A DNA stretch of 5,845 bases from assembly GCA_030019105.1 (NCBI GenBank), contig JASEGY010000245.1, positions 1 to 5,845 of the forward strand, in the 5' to 3' direction. Below the pieces are notes generated by a model. That model worked only from the letters and a program-made list of their open reading frames with translations, had not been told where the DNA came from and did not search any database. Position 1 is the stretch's first letter. Every line of letters begins with the position of its first letter. This document shows, piece after piece, positions 1-5,813 of the stretch. The position numbers were made by a program, and so were the translations under genes. The DNA comes from a bacterium (GTDB lineage Bacteria > UBA9089 > JASEGY01).

Positions 1-20
1 CATAGCCTATCTTGAATTCG

Positions 21-52
21 CTTACCCCAAAATATTTATCTTAAGAGCTATA
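21..52. repeat. Outer flanking inverted repeat, left copy (32 bp)
   Basis: This block begins CTTACCCC and ends GAGCTATA. It is the exact reverse complement of the last 32 bases of the window (5814-5845). Identity stops at position 53 on the inner side. On the outer side it cannot be followed, because the right copy runs into the end of the window. It lies downstream of the GlpX-like gene and codes for nothing recognisable. It is AT-rich and may be the end of an element or one copy of a dispersed repeat. Confidence 0.9.
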
Positions 53-82
53 CAACACCCATCAAACCAAATTTGATTAAGC

Positions 83-100
83 GCTATTGGCCGAAACGAT
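83..100. repeat. Inner flanking inverted repeat, left copy (18 bp)
   Basis: The block GCTATTGGCCGAAACGAT is perfectly inverted at 5731-5748. It sits 14 bp beyond the stop codon of the GlpX-like gene and 30 bp inside the outer block. The spacer between the two blocks (53-82) does not match the 65-bp spacer on the right side. It holds only a small 6-bp stem (61-66 with 72-77). Conserved blocks with an unlike spacer point to two diverged copies of one repeat family rather than a simple recent inverted duplication. Confidence 0.88.
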
Positions 101-114
101 GACCATCGCCAAAA

Positions 115-2997
115 TTAATAACCTCTTGTCATAAGAAGGACCCTTTTATTGTATTCTAAAAAAACCTCTTTAATCAGAAATGAAGGCACCCCTTGCATAA
201 TCTCTATCTGATATTCCAACCATTCTTCCGAAGACAGAGCATTTCCAAAAGGCCTGATTTCTTCAGAAGGCATATAAGGACGAAGGATATCCTTAATTTC
301 TGTTTTAATTGCTGATAAGCGCTCATCATCATCTATTGTCTCCAGATTAACTAAATTATCCAGGGCACAATGCAAACGCATTGACTCCCTTTCATCCTTA
401 CTATCGCCAAACTCTTCCCACATCCGGATGTAAAGCTTGAATATCTCTAAGAGTCCAATAGTAGGATAAATGCCTCCAATTTCCCAATCAGCGATAAGCC
501 GCTTATAGTAATCGACTGCTTCCTTAAATCTGTTTTTTGCTCCCCGGCGGTGACCCAGACCAAGAAGCAGGATGGCTTGAGCATGAGATAATTCAGCTAA
601 GCCGCCCCAAATCTGCTGAGCGTATTTACGGTTTTCCATATCTACGGAAAGACCATGCGCCAATTCATCAAGTTGACGGGCATAAGTCTGAGTAGTAGGC
701 GACTCAGTAAAATCTGCGCTCTCCAAAGCCACTCTTAACTCCTTGTTTTTTTCCATTTGCTTTACTTTTTTTTCGATAGCCTCAGCCAGCTTATTGATCA
801 TATCTTCATTCATCTCTTCCAGCTCAAAAAAATCTATCAAATCAATAATTTCCACCTTCTGCTTATATTCATATAGCACCGTTATTATCCTTGCCTGCTT
901 AGATAAAGGCATCTCCTTAAGAAAGGTCTGTAAGCCCAGAGCAATAAAGATATCCCCTCCTCCCACGACCCCTTCTTTGCAGAGGAGCTGTTTTTCTATT
1001 TGCTTCCGGTAAGACTGCAAAACCCGGCTGTCTTTATTTTCAGAATAAGCCTGGAAAGCAAATAACATTGCTTCATTAAGTTCCGGTTCCCGTCTCTCAT
1101 TTTTCCAAAGAACATCTAATTTCTTTTCATACACTTTAATAACTTCATACATCCTTAAAGCAGTGTCTCTCAGAATAGTTTCCAGGTCTTCATCAGAAAA
1201 GGCGATAGCATTATTAGAGAAATTATAGGCCATCTCCAGGTATTTCCCCTTCTCTTCATCGCCGGCCTTCATCGCCTTTTTAAAGGCCCAATCCCGCAAG
1301 AAAGTATAACGCCGCCGAATACCTCTCTTTAAACCCGGATCCTTTATTTCATTCTCCTCTAATATATCTAAGGCGATTTTAGATTCCTCAATCGCCATTA
1401 TATTGGGGTTCTTTTCTAAAGGTTCTTCGACCATCGGTTCCTCAACCAGGATCCTTAACCCTTTAACATAATGCCGGGCGGCCTTGATTTCAGCCTCTAT
1501 CTTTTTCTTCTCCGCCTTACCACTCCGGATATCCTTAATCCTCTCCAAAGCAGAACTAAGAACCCTTAGAGCTTCTTCATAGCAGCCAAACTTAGAATAA
1601 ACCAGAGACAACCGGTAAGAAAGCTCACCGCAATGTTGGGGGTCTTGTGTCTCCTGAATCTGAGTAATTAAAGAGTTAATACTCGTGGTATACTCCAATT
1701 CCATATCTAAAACAGCGCCTTGTTCATCAACCCAGAGGAGATGACAAATAAGCTTGCCTGTCTCAGGATTGATTTCAGGCCCGGGAATTGATCTTTCTCC
1801 TAAGGTGTAATCCTGGACAACGCCGATGACACAGGCCATATCCGAAGCCAGCGACCTTACCAGATCCCCGGCCGTAAAGATATGATCCCAGGAATAGGCA
1901 TCTTTTCCCTTGTGCTTATATTCTTTCACTCTATCCGGCCTGACAATAGGCCGTTCCATACCGCCAAGGAGGCGTTCCTCTTTACGAGAGAATTGCCATA
2001 AGTTTTTAATAGCCCCTTTTCCTCTCATTGATTCCTCGGAAACAAAAAAACCGGCAAAAGAACCACCAGATCTCTCCACAAGGGTACTACTTTTTATCGT
2101 TGCCGGAGTCCCTCCTGAACCGATAATCAAATGAGGCCCCCCTTCTAAACCCATCTCCAGACCGGCTGACCAATCATCATCTTCACTAAGGACAATATTT
2201 CCGTTAATAAATCGGCCGTCACTTTTCTTTAATCTTCTCTTCATTTCCTCAAACCCGGTCACCTTTACTCTAATCCCTGCCTCAATCAAAGTTTGAATCA
2301 ACTCCTCATGCCTTTTCCGAAAGAGTACAGCTACTTTAATCTCCCCTCGCGAAATACCCAGCTCTTTTTCAAGTCCATCAAGTATACGGGAAATTAATCG
2401 GGAATAGAATTTGCTCATATCTCCTTCTTTTATCGTCTCATTAATGACCCTTCCTAACTCAATCTTTTCCGTTCCCGGGCAAGTGGCCACCTTAAACATA
2501 TACATATCAGGAAGCTCAAGAATACCCCCTTTTTCACCCTCAGCAAATACAGCCGCAACAAGCGTTCTCATCTTGTCCTTATCCACTATCCCCTCATCCA
2601 TCTCCAGAAGACCAAGGACCGTATCTATCTTGCGGGAACCAAGACCAAAGGTTTGACCAATAATGGGTGTGGGCCAGTCCTTACGTTCCCCTTCACTACA
2701 CTTTATAGTCCATTTTCTCTGCCGGTCACCAGCGAGCACTATCCTCTGTTGTTCCAGGATAGCAATACGCATACGCGATTTATTGGCGGGATTTTTATTC
2801 GCTCCAATATACTTTAGCGCATGGGCGGTCCAGCATCCCAAAAGATTACTTGCTAAGGTGAAATCTCTACTCAGACAACCGGCTGTCTTTTCTTCAGAAA
2901 CTACTGTCTTTTTTGTAGGTTTCTTTAATACTGAGATTTTCTTGACCTTACATTCCGGTAGATCACGATCCGGCGTTCGGATAAAATTTTCTCTCAT
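115..2997 (-). CDS. GlpX-like (class II fructose-bisphosphatase fold) protein with long helical/TPR-like C-terminal region
   Basis: This 960-aa protein shows no signal peptide or membrane span, so it is probably cytoplasmic. Residues 1-45 are a Lys-rich extension. Residues ~46-440 can be aligned by eye to GlpX: the GDKNTAD region corresponds to ANKNPAN (66-72), the GEGE loop to SEGE (101-104), PDMYM is intact (163-167), the KPRH region is RKRH (227-230), GIGGAPEG corresponds to GSGGTPAT (293-300), and an IFTAGDL segment (373-379) matches the C-terminal VIFSATGITKGDL region. The putative phosphate- and sugar-binding motifs are kept. However, several acidic metal ligands known in E. coli GlpX are changed: Asp33 to Asn67, the Glu of GGAPEG to Ala, and the DPIEGT loop to EMDEGI. 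It may be a sugar-phosphate-binding pseudoenzyme or have altered chemistry. Residues ~445-960 are mainly alpha-helical, with TPR-like units around 457-487 and 805-836. True GlpX is about 335 aa, so this is a fusion. The start has a Shine-Dalgarno 8 nt upstream. Fold assignment is fairly confident; function is unknown. Confidence 0.8.
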   Translation of the reverse strand: MRENFIRTPDRDLPECKVKKISVLKKPTKKTVVSEEKTAGCLSRDFTLASNLLGCWTAHALKYIGANKNPANKSRMRIAILEQQRIVLAGDRQRKWTIKCSEGERKDWPTPIIGQTFGLGSRKIDTVLGLLEMDEGIVDKDKMRTLVAAVFAEGEKGGILELPDMYMFKVATCPGTEKIELGRVINETIKEGDMSKFYSRLISRILDGLEKELGISRGEIKVAVLFRKRHEELIQTLIEAGIRVKVTGFEEMKRRLKKSDGRFINGNIVLSEDDDWSAGLEMGLEGGPHLIIGSGGTPATIKSSTLVERSGGSFAGFFVSEESMRGKGAIKNLWQFSRKEERLLGGMERPIVRPDRVKEYKHKGKDAYSWDHIFTAGDLVRSLASDMACVIGVVQDYTLGERSIPGPEINPETGKLICHLLWVDEQGAVLDMELEYTTSINSLITQIQETQDPQHCGELSYRLSLVYSKFGCYEEALRVLSSALERIKDIRSGKAEKKKIEAEIKAARHYVKGLRILVEEPMVEEPLEKNPNIMAIEESKIALDILEENEIKDPGLKRGIRRRYTFLRDWAFKKAMKAGDEEKGKYLEMAYNFSNNAIAFSDEDLETILRDTALRMYEVIKVYEKKLDVLWKNERREPELNEAMLFAFQAYSENKDSRVLQSYRKQIEKQLLCKEGVVGGGDIFIALGLQTFLKEMPLSKQARIITVLYEYKQKVEIIDLIDFFELEEMNEDMINKLAEAIEKKVKQMEKNKELRVALESADFTESPTTQTYARQLDELAHGLSVDMENRKYAQQIWGGLAELSHAQAILLLGLGHRRGAKNRFKEAVDYYKRLIADWEIGGIYPTIGLLEIFKLYIRMWEEFGDSKDERESMRLHCALDNLVNLETIDDDERLSAIKTEIKDILRPYMPSEEIRPFGNALSSEEWLEYQIEIMQGVPSFLIKEVFLEYNKRVLLMTRGY

Positions 2998-3005
2998 TTT
3001 TTCAT

Positions 3006-3012
3006 CTCTCCC
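3006..3012 (-). promoter_or_regulatory. Ribosome binding site of the GlpX-like gene
   Basis: On the minus strand GGGAGAG lies 8 nt before the ATG at 2997, and this supports that start. An out-of-frame ATG at 3005 opens a three-codon frame (M-K-K-stop) overlapping the true ATG. It lies directly against the Shine-Dalgarno and is probably not used. Confidence 0.65.
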
Positions 3013-3090
3013 GTCCGAAAACCAGGTTGCTTGAACAGTAAGCGTTCGGGACGGTTCACCTTACTGTGATAGCTTGCGGCAGGTTGCCAG

Positions 3091-3111
3091 GTTCAAAGTT
3101 CAAGGTTCAAG
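3091..3111. repeat. Heptamer tandem repeat, GTTCAAG type (3 units)
   Basis: There are three consecutive 7-bp units: GTTCAAA, GTTCAAG and GTTCAAG. They are followed by a decayed GTTGGTC unit. They form one arm of the potential hairpin with the array at 3133-3167. Confidence 0.8.
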
Positions 3112-3132
3112 GTTGGTCACCTTACGCTATTT

Positions 3133-3167
3133 GAACTGTGAACCGTGAACCCTGAACCTTGAACCCT
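3133..3167. repeat. Heptamer tandem repeat, GAACCCT type (5 units)
   Basis: There are five 7-bp units: GAACTGT, GAACCGT, GAACCCT, GAACCTT and GAACCCT. The reverse complement of the last units reads as GGTTCAAGGTTC, matching the facing array at 3091-3111. Confidence 0.85.
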
Positions 3168-3209
3168 AAGGTTTCACAAGAAAATGGACGATTATGAACC
3201 GTCCCAAGC

Positions 3210-3237
3210 GTTCAGATATCAGGTTTCAGGTATCAGC
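3210..3237. repeat. Heptamer tandem repeat, TATCAGG type (about 3-4 units)
   Basis: The units TATCAGG, TTTCAGG and TATCAGC (3217-3237) follow a weaker GTTCAGA unit (3210-3216). The array lies just beyond the right edge of the repeat island and some 20 bp downstream of the small gene's stop. Confidence 0.7.
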
Positions 3238-3255
3238 TTTTAAAACTGAAAACGC

Positions 3256-3471
3256 TCATCGGTTCCTCCGCGCCTGTTGCCGTACCCGATATAACCTTTC
3301 CGTAAAGCCGCCTTCCTGTTCAAAGGCTTTTGCTTGTGCCGCCAGTTGACGGTCAAGCAGGCTGCAAGCAACTGCTATCAGGGCCAAAGCGGCGTTAGCC
3401 GCAATTTCAGGATAGGTGGACTGAGTGGACCTTGTGGACTTTGTGGACTGTCCACCTTGTCCATTATTCAT
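3256..3471 (-). CDS. Stand-alone four-helix-bundle suffix domain protein, 71 aa (possible gene remnant)
   Basis: The ATG at 3471 overlaps the stop of the upstream VWA gene (ATGAATAA) and has a strong GAGGAGG 5 nt upstream, so translational coupling is likely. An in-frame GTG at 3513 would give 85 aa, but the Shine-Dalgarno favours the ATG. Residues 1-8 are Gly/Gln/Asn-rich. Residues 9-19 are an STx tripeptide run encoded by a 9-bp DNA repeat. Residues 20-71 match my recollection of the 'four helix bundle suffix' domain: PEIAANAALALI, then LLDRQL (38-43), then EGGFTERLYRVR (53-64) and a basic tail. In its family this domain normally follows a four-helix bundle of the type linked to 23S rRNA intervening sequences. 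Here that N-terminal bundle is absent, and the DNA upstream encodes the VWA protein's C-terminus. It is either a detached domain gene or a remnant. No motif suggests catalysis. Confidence 0.6.
   Translation of the reverse strand: MNNGQGGQSTKSTRSTQSTYPEIAANAALALIAVACSLLDRQLAAQAKAFEQEGGFTERLYRVRQQARRNR
3416..3451. repeat. 9-bp in-frame tandem repeat encoding S-T-x
   Basis: There are four units of GTGGACNNN (plus strand). Read on the minus strand they encode the STK/STR/STQ/STY tripeptide linker of the small protein. The last unit forms a near-perfect palindrome, GTGGAC-T-GTCCAC (3443-3455). A unit length that is a multiple of three preserves the frame. Confidence 0.85.
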
Positions 3472-5617
3472 GCCGGCCTCCTCTACGAACTTCTCCGCGT
3501 CCGACACGCGCACTTCGCCGGTTAGAAAGCAGGCCCTCGGCCAAAAGCAGTCCCAGAACTATGCCCAGAAACCTGTTGCCCAATTCTCTTCCCTGTCTGG
3601 ATTCATAAATGACATCTCCTACCTCCTCAGTCGAGGAGATAAATCTAACCTCCGTATCTTTGAGGGTTTTTTCGATCTCTGATTTATTGAGAAACGAAAG
3701 GTCTGATTCTGATAAATCCGGCCTGGCCACGAAGTGTTCTTTCGTCCCTTGCGGCCAATTAACTTGATACATCCCGGCGAGACTTAAACGGCCATAATCA
3801 GCCATCAGGGAAGCCCCTTTTTGAATAGGCTTGATCTGCCTCGATTCTCCTCGGGGATCAATAATAATGAGGGGCTCCTCTGTGGTAACAGGCCGCTCAT
3901 ACCGGTCGCCAACCATGAATTCTCCCGGAGTTGACGAAAAATTGCGGTTCAAATAGTAAGTCAACCGGTGCACCAGAGGAAGATAAAATAGGGAAAGGGG
4001 CAAATTGTTCCAACCGGTATCTCCGCTGCTGGTGACCATAATGATCCGTCCCTTCCCCCATTTTCCTTCAATAATGGCCGGATGACCTCCGTCAAATTTA
4101 GCCAGGGTCCATGAAGAAGGCAGCGGATCTACTTCAAAGATTTGATAGAAGTGACTCTCTTCCAATCCCCTTTTCAGGGACTTAAATGGGCCAAAGACAT
4201 AATGGTCAAGATCAAAAGAGACAATGCGGAAAGGCTTATCCTTTCCTTCAAGAACGGTTATTGGTTTAGCCGGAAGCAAGTGACCAAGCCTTTCGCCAAC
4301 CGTGCCTTTCCCACCCAGGAAAATAAGCAGGCCACCGCCGGCTTCAAGATATTCAGTCAAGGCAGCTTCCATCCCGGCAGAAATATCTTCCACATTGATC
4401 AGGGTAATAAGATCATACTGCCCAAGATCAAACTCCGCCAGATCGACGGCCGCACCGAAGGCCGGCAGGATGAGGTATCCTTTTTCTTCCGGCCCGCCAG
4501 GCCGGCTCGGCCCGCCAGGCCGGCTCGGCCCGGCTGGTCTCAGGGCATAATTAAAATAAAGGGTTTCTTCCTCCTTAGGGGCAATAGTCAGGACCTTTAT
4601 TACCTCCGGGAGGCGGAGAGAAAAAGGGTAGAGATTGTCCAAAACAAGCCCATCCTCTTTAAGGGCCAGATAACCGGTATGTTCTCCGCTCTTTCTAAAG
4701 GTGTAGTAAAAATTGATTGATGTCTCTTCGTTTGGGCCTGCTTTTAAGGTTCGCTGTCCCCTTTTATCAGCGTCTATGTACAGGCTAATAAACAGCTCCT
4801 TTTCTTTAGCGTCGAAATTCTTGATCCTGGCACCCAATTTAAGAGGGATATCGGTTACCTGGATGGCAGGCATATCAAGACCAACAATAGCCGCATTTTC
4901 GATTGTGTCATCCGGCGGGCCGAGCCGGCCTGGCGGAGGTAAGCAGAACAATTTTATTTTTGGATCAGGCTTTATCGCCTCCATTCCTTGCCAGGCTCTT
5001 TTTTGGCCGTCACTTAAGAGATATATCTCTGCATTAGGGGTGGTTTTGGCCTCAAGGATTTTGTAGGTCTGATTAAGGGCCGGGGCAATTGATCCGCTTT
5101 CATGCGTAGTTTCTATCCGCTGGATTTCACGTTTTACCCGGGCTAAATTGAAGGTGGGAGGATTAAAGATGACCTCCGGTTGATCAGCGGCCAGGACAAG
5201 AGTTGCCCTGTCCCCTTCCTGAAGGGATTCCAGAACCTTCAGGGCGGTTTCTTTAGCCCGGTCAATAGCGGCTGTCCCCCCCGCTGAGTAAGCGGCCATA
5301 CTGTAAGAGACATCGATGATGAAAACAGCCGTTGTTTTTGCTCTCTCCCCAAAACCGCTTGCGAAGCCGGTTTCCGATCTAAGGGTTGGTCTGGCCAGGG
5401 CAAGGGAGAAAAAAACAATGATAAGTATCCGTAAGGCCAGGAGAAGAAGCTGCTGGAGTTGAAACCGCCGTTTTTTCCTTCCTTCCAGGAACCGCAAGAA
5501 CATCAAGCTGCTAAATTGGATCTTACGGATCCTTCGTTTGGCCACAACGTGAATAATGATTGGGATGCCGGCTCCCAATAGACCTAATAAAAAAAGGGGA
5601 TTAAGAAAAGTAAGCAT
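3464..5617 (-). CDS. BatA-type VWA domain membrane protein
   Basis: This 717-aa protein begins MLTFLNPLFLLGLLGAGIPI, the standard opening of the BatA N-terminal double-transmembrane domain. Helix 1 spans ~5-24, a basic cytoplasmic loop ~27-52 and helix 2 ~55-76. A VWA domain follows (~95-225) with the metal-ion-dependent adhesion site (MIDAS) motif DVSYS at 102-106 and the second Asp in LLSDG (203). The usual MIDAS Thr region reads SGSIAPAL (174-181), so Ser may replace Thr. An Ig/CARDB-like beta region occupies ~245-340, and a glutamine-amidotransferase-like Rossmann segment ~385-550 (YLEAGGGLLIFLGG). One C-terminal helix (~683-698) ends in a basic tail. By the positive-inside rule the large middle part is periplasmic. 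Two GC-rich repeat insertions are read through in frame (residues 227-235 and 362-376). Relatives usually sit in operons with MoxR ATPase and DUF58 genes, which are not seen here. Such proteins are thought to act as metal-dependent protein-protein scaffolds in the cell envelope. Confidence 0.9.
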   Translation of the reverse strand: MLTFLNPLFLLGLLGAGIPIIIHVVAKRRIRKIQFSSLMFLRFLEGRKKRRFQLQQLLLLALRILIIVFFSLALARPTLRSETGFASGFGERAKTTAVFIIDVSYSMAAYSAGGTAAIDRAKETALKVLESLQEGDRATLVLAADQPEVIFNPPTFNLARVKREIQRIETTHESGSIAPALNQTYKILEAKTTPNAEIYLLSDGQKRAWQGMEAIKPDPKIKLFCLPPPGRLGPPDDTIENAAIVGLDMPAIQVTDIPLKLGARIKNFDAKEKELFISLYIDADKRGQRTLKAGPNEETSINFYYTFRKSGEHTGYLALKEDGLVLDNLYPFSLRLPEVIKVLTIAPKEEETLYFNYALRPAGPSRPGGPSRPGGPEEKGYLILPAFGAAVDLAEFDLGQYDLITLINVEDISAGMEAALTEYLEAGGGLLIFLGGKGTVGERLGHLLPAKPITVLEGKDKPFRIVSFDLDHYVFGPFKSLKRGLEESHFYQIFEVDPLPSSWTLAKFDGGHPAIIEGKWGKGRIIMVTSSGDTGWNNLPLSLFYLPLVHRLTYYLNRNFSSTPGEFMVGDRYERPVTTEEPLIIIDPRGESRQIKPIQKGASLMADYGRLSLAGMYQVNWPQGTKEHFVARPDLSESDLSFLNKSEIEKTLKDTEVRFISSTEEVGDVIYESRQGRELGNRFLGIVLGLLLAEGLLSNRRSARVGRGEVRRGGRHE
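3477..3483 (-). promoter_or_regulatory. Shine-Dalgarno of the small suffix-domain gene
   Basis: GAGGAGG lies on the minus strand, 5 nt before the ATG at 3471. It is inside the last codons of the upstream VWA gene and decides the start of the 71-aa frame over the upstream GTG. Confidence 0.75.
4490..4537. repeat. 18-bp GC-rich in-frame tandem repeat inside the VWA gene
   Basis: There are two perfect copies of an 18-bp unit beginning CGGCCCGCCAGG (4490-4507 and 4508-4525) and a shortened third (4526-4537). They encode GPSRPGGPSRPGGP (residues ~363-376), a Pro/Gly linker between the Ig-like and amidotransferase-like regions. The local GC is far above that of the surrounding gene, which suggests an inserted repeat. 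Confidence 0.88.
4914..4936. repeat. Inverted copy of the GC-rich repeat inside the VWA gene
   Basis: This stretch has 23 bases identical to the reverse complement of the array at 4490-4525. It lies in opposite orientation and is read in another frame, giving PPPGRLGPP (residues 227-235) just after the VWA domain. Both insertions leave the gene open. Confidence 0.85.
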
Positions 5618-5625
5618 TAAGGTAG

Positions 5626-5655
5626 ATTATAACAAATTAGGAGCTGATTTGTCAA
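5626..5655 (-). promoter_or_regulatory. Perfect sigma70-type promoter of the VWA gene
   Basis: On the minus strand TTGACA (5650-5655) and TATAAT (5626-5631) are separated by 18 bp. The -10 box is extended by TGT directly upstream (TGN motif). Only 8 nt lie between TATAAT and the ATG at 5617. Transcription should therefore begin about 1-3 nt before, or at, the start codon, and no Shine-Dalgarno is present. Confidence 0.85.
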
Positions 5656-5684
5656 AGGAAAAATGTAACCGTTCACGGAACGCT

Positions 5685-5719
5685 GAAATTAGAAATTAGA
5701 AATTGGAAATTGGAAATTA
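5685..5719. repeat. Heptamer tandem repeat, GAAATTA/G type (5 units)
   Basis: There are five exact-phase 7-bp units: GAAATTA twice, GAAATTG twice, then GAAATTA. The array lies about 30 bp upstream of the -35 box of the VWA promoter. Period and style match the heptamer arrays in the other intergenic gap, with a different word. Confidence 0.9.
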
Positions 5720-5730
5720 GGGCATTGATT

Positions 5731-5748
5731 ATCGTTTCGGCCAATAGC
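5731..5748. repeat. Inner flanking inverted repeat, right copy (18 bp)
   Basis: ATCGTTTCGGCCAATAGC is the exact reverse complement of 83-100. It lies upstream of the VWA promoter, so the two inner blocks enclose all three genes and their regulatory DNA. Confidence 0.88.
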
Positions 5749-5750
5749 AA

Positions 5751-5781
5751 CCTTCCCGAAAGCTTGAAGCTTTCGGGAAGG
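5751..5781. other. Strong perfect hairpin between the right flanking blocks
   Basis: The stem CCTTCCCGAAAGCT (5751-5764) pairs perfectly with 5768-5781 across a TGA loop, giving 14 bp. No T-tract follows on either strand, so a classical intrinsic terminator is not supported. It occupies part of the spacer that has no match in the left flank. It could be a separate small palindromic repeat or a terminator of a gene outside the window. Confidence 0.8.
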
Positions 5782-5813
5782 TAAAATGATAGACTCCAAT
5801 CTCCGATAGTCAC

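Larger units (their letters stand above)
3035..3213. repeat. Intergenic imperfect-dyad repeat island (REP/MITE-like)
   Basis: The gap between the small gene and the GlpX-like gene (2998-3255) is almost wholly repetitive. GGGACGGTTCA (3048-3058) is perfectly inverted at 3195-3205. A second stem pairs ACAGTAAG (3035-3042) with CTTACTGT (3060-3067). Inside, heptamer runs of TTCAAGG type (3091-3111) face runs of GAACCCT type (3133-3167), whose sequences are largely complementary. The whole island can therefore fold as a long imperfect hairpin. The outer edges carry AAGCGTTC-type words (3040-3047 and 3206-3213). No transposase is present, so this would be a non-autonomous or degenerate element. 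It separates the two transcription units, but I see neither a T-tract terminator nor a convincing promoter for the GlpX-like gene. Confidence 0.7.

Noticed and set aside
2995..3005. Three-codon upstream frame (ATG AAA AAA TGA) overlapping the GlpX-like start
   Set aside because: The Shine-Dalgarno is directly adjacent, with no usable spacing. Such a short A-rich overlap arises easily by chance.
3066..3096. Possible promoter for the GlpX-like gene (TTGAAC, 19 bp, TATCAC on the minus strand)
   Set aside because: The -35-like word is part of the heptamer array and the -10 is poor, so support is too weak to list.
3091..3237. CRISPR-like array
   Set aside because: The repeats are contiguous 7-mers without unique spacers, and no cas genes are present.
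4142..4720. Plus-strand open frame of 192 codons inside the VWA gene
   Set aside because: It is antisense to a clear BatA/VWA coding region. It has no recognisable domain or ribosome binding site, and its low-complexity ARPARPARP run is only the GC-rich repeat read on the other strand.
5751..5781. Hairpin as an intrinsic terminator
   Set aside because: No run of T follows the stem on either strand. It is kept only as an unexplained hairpin.
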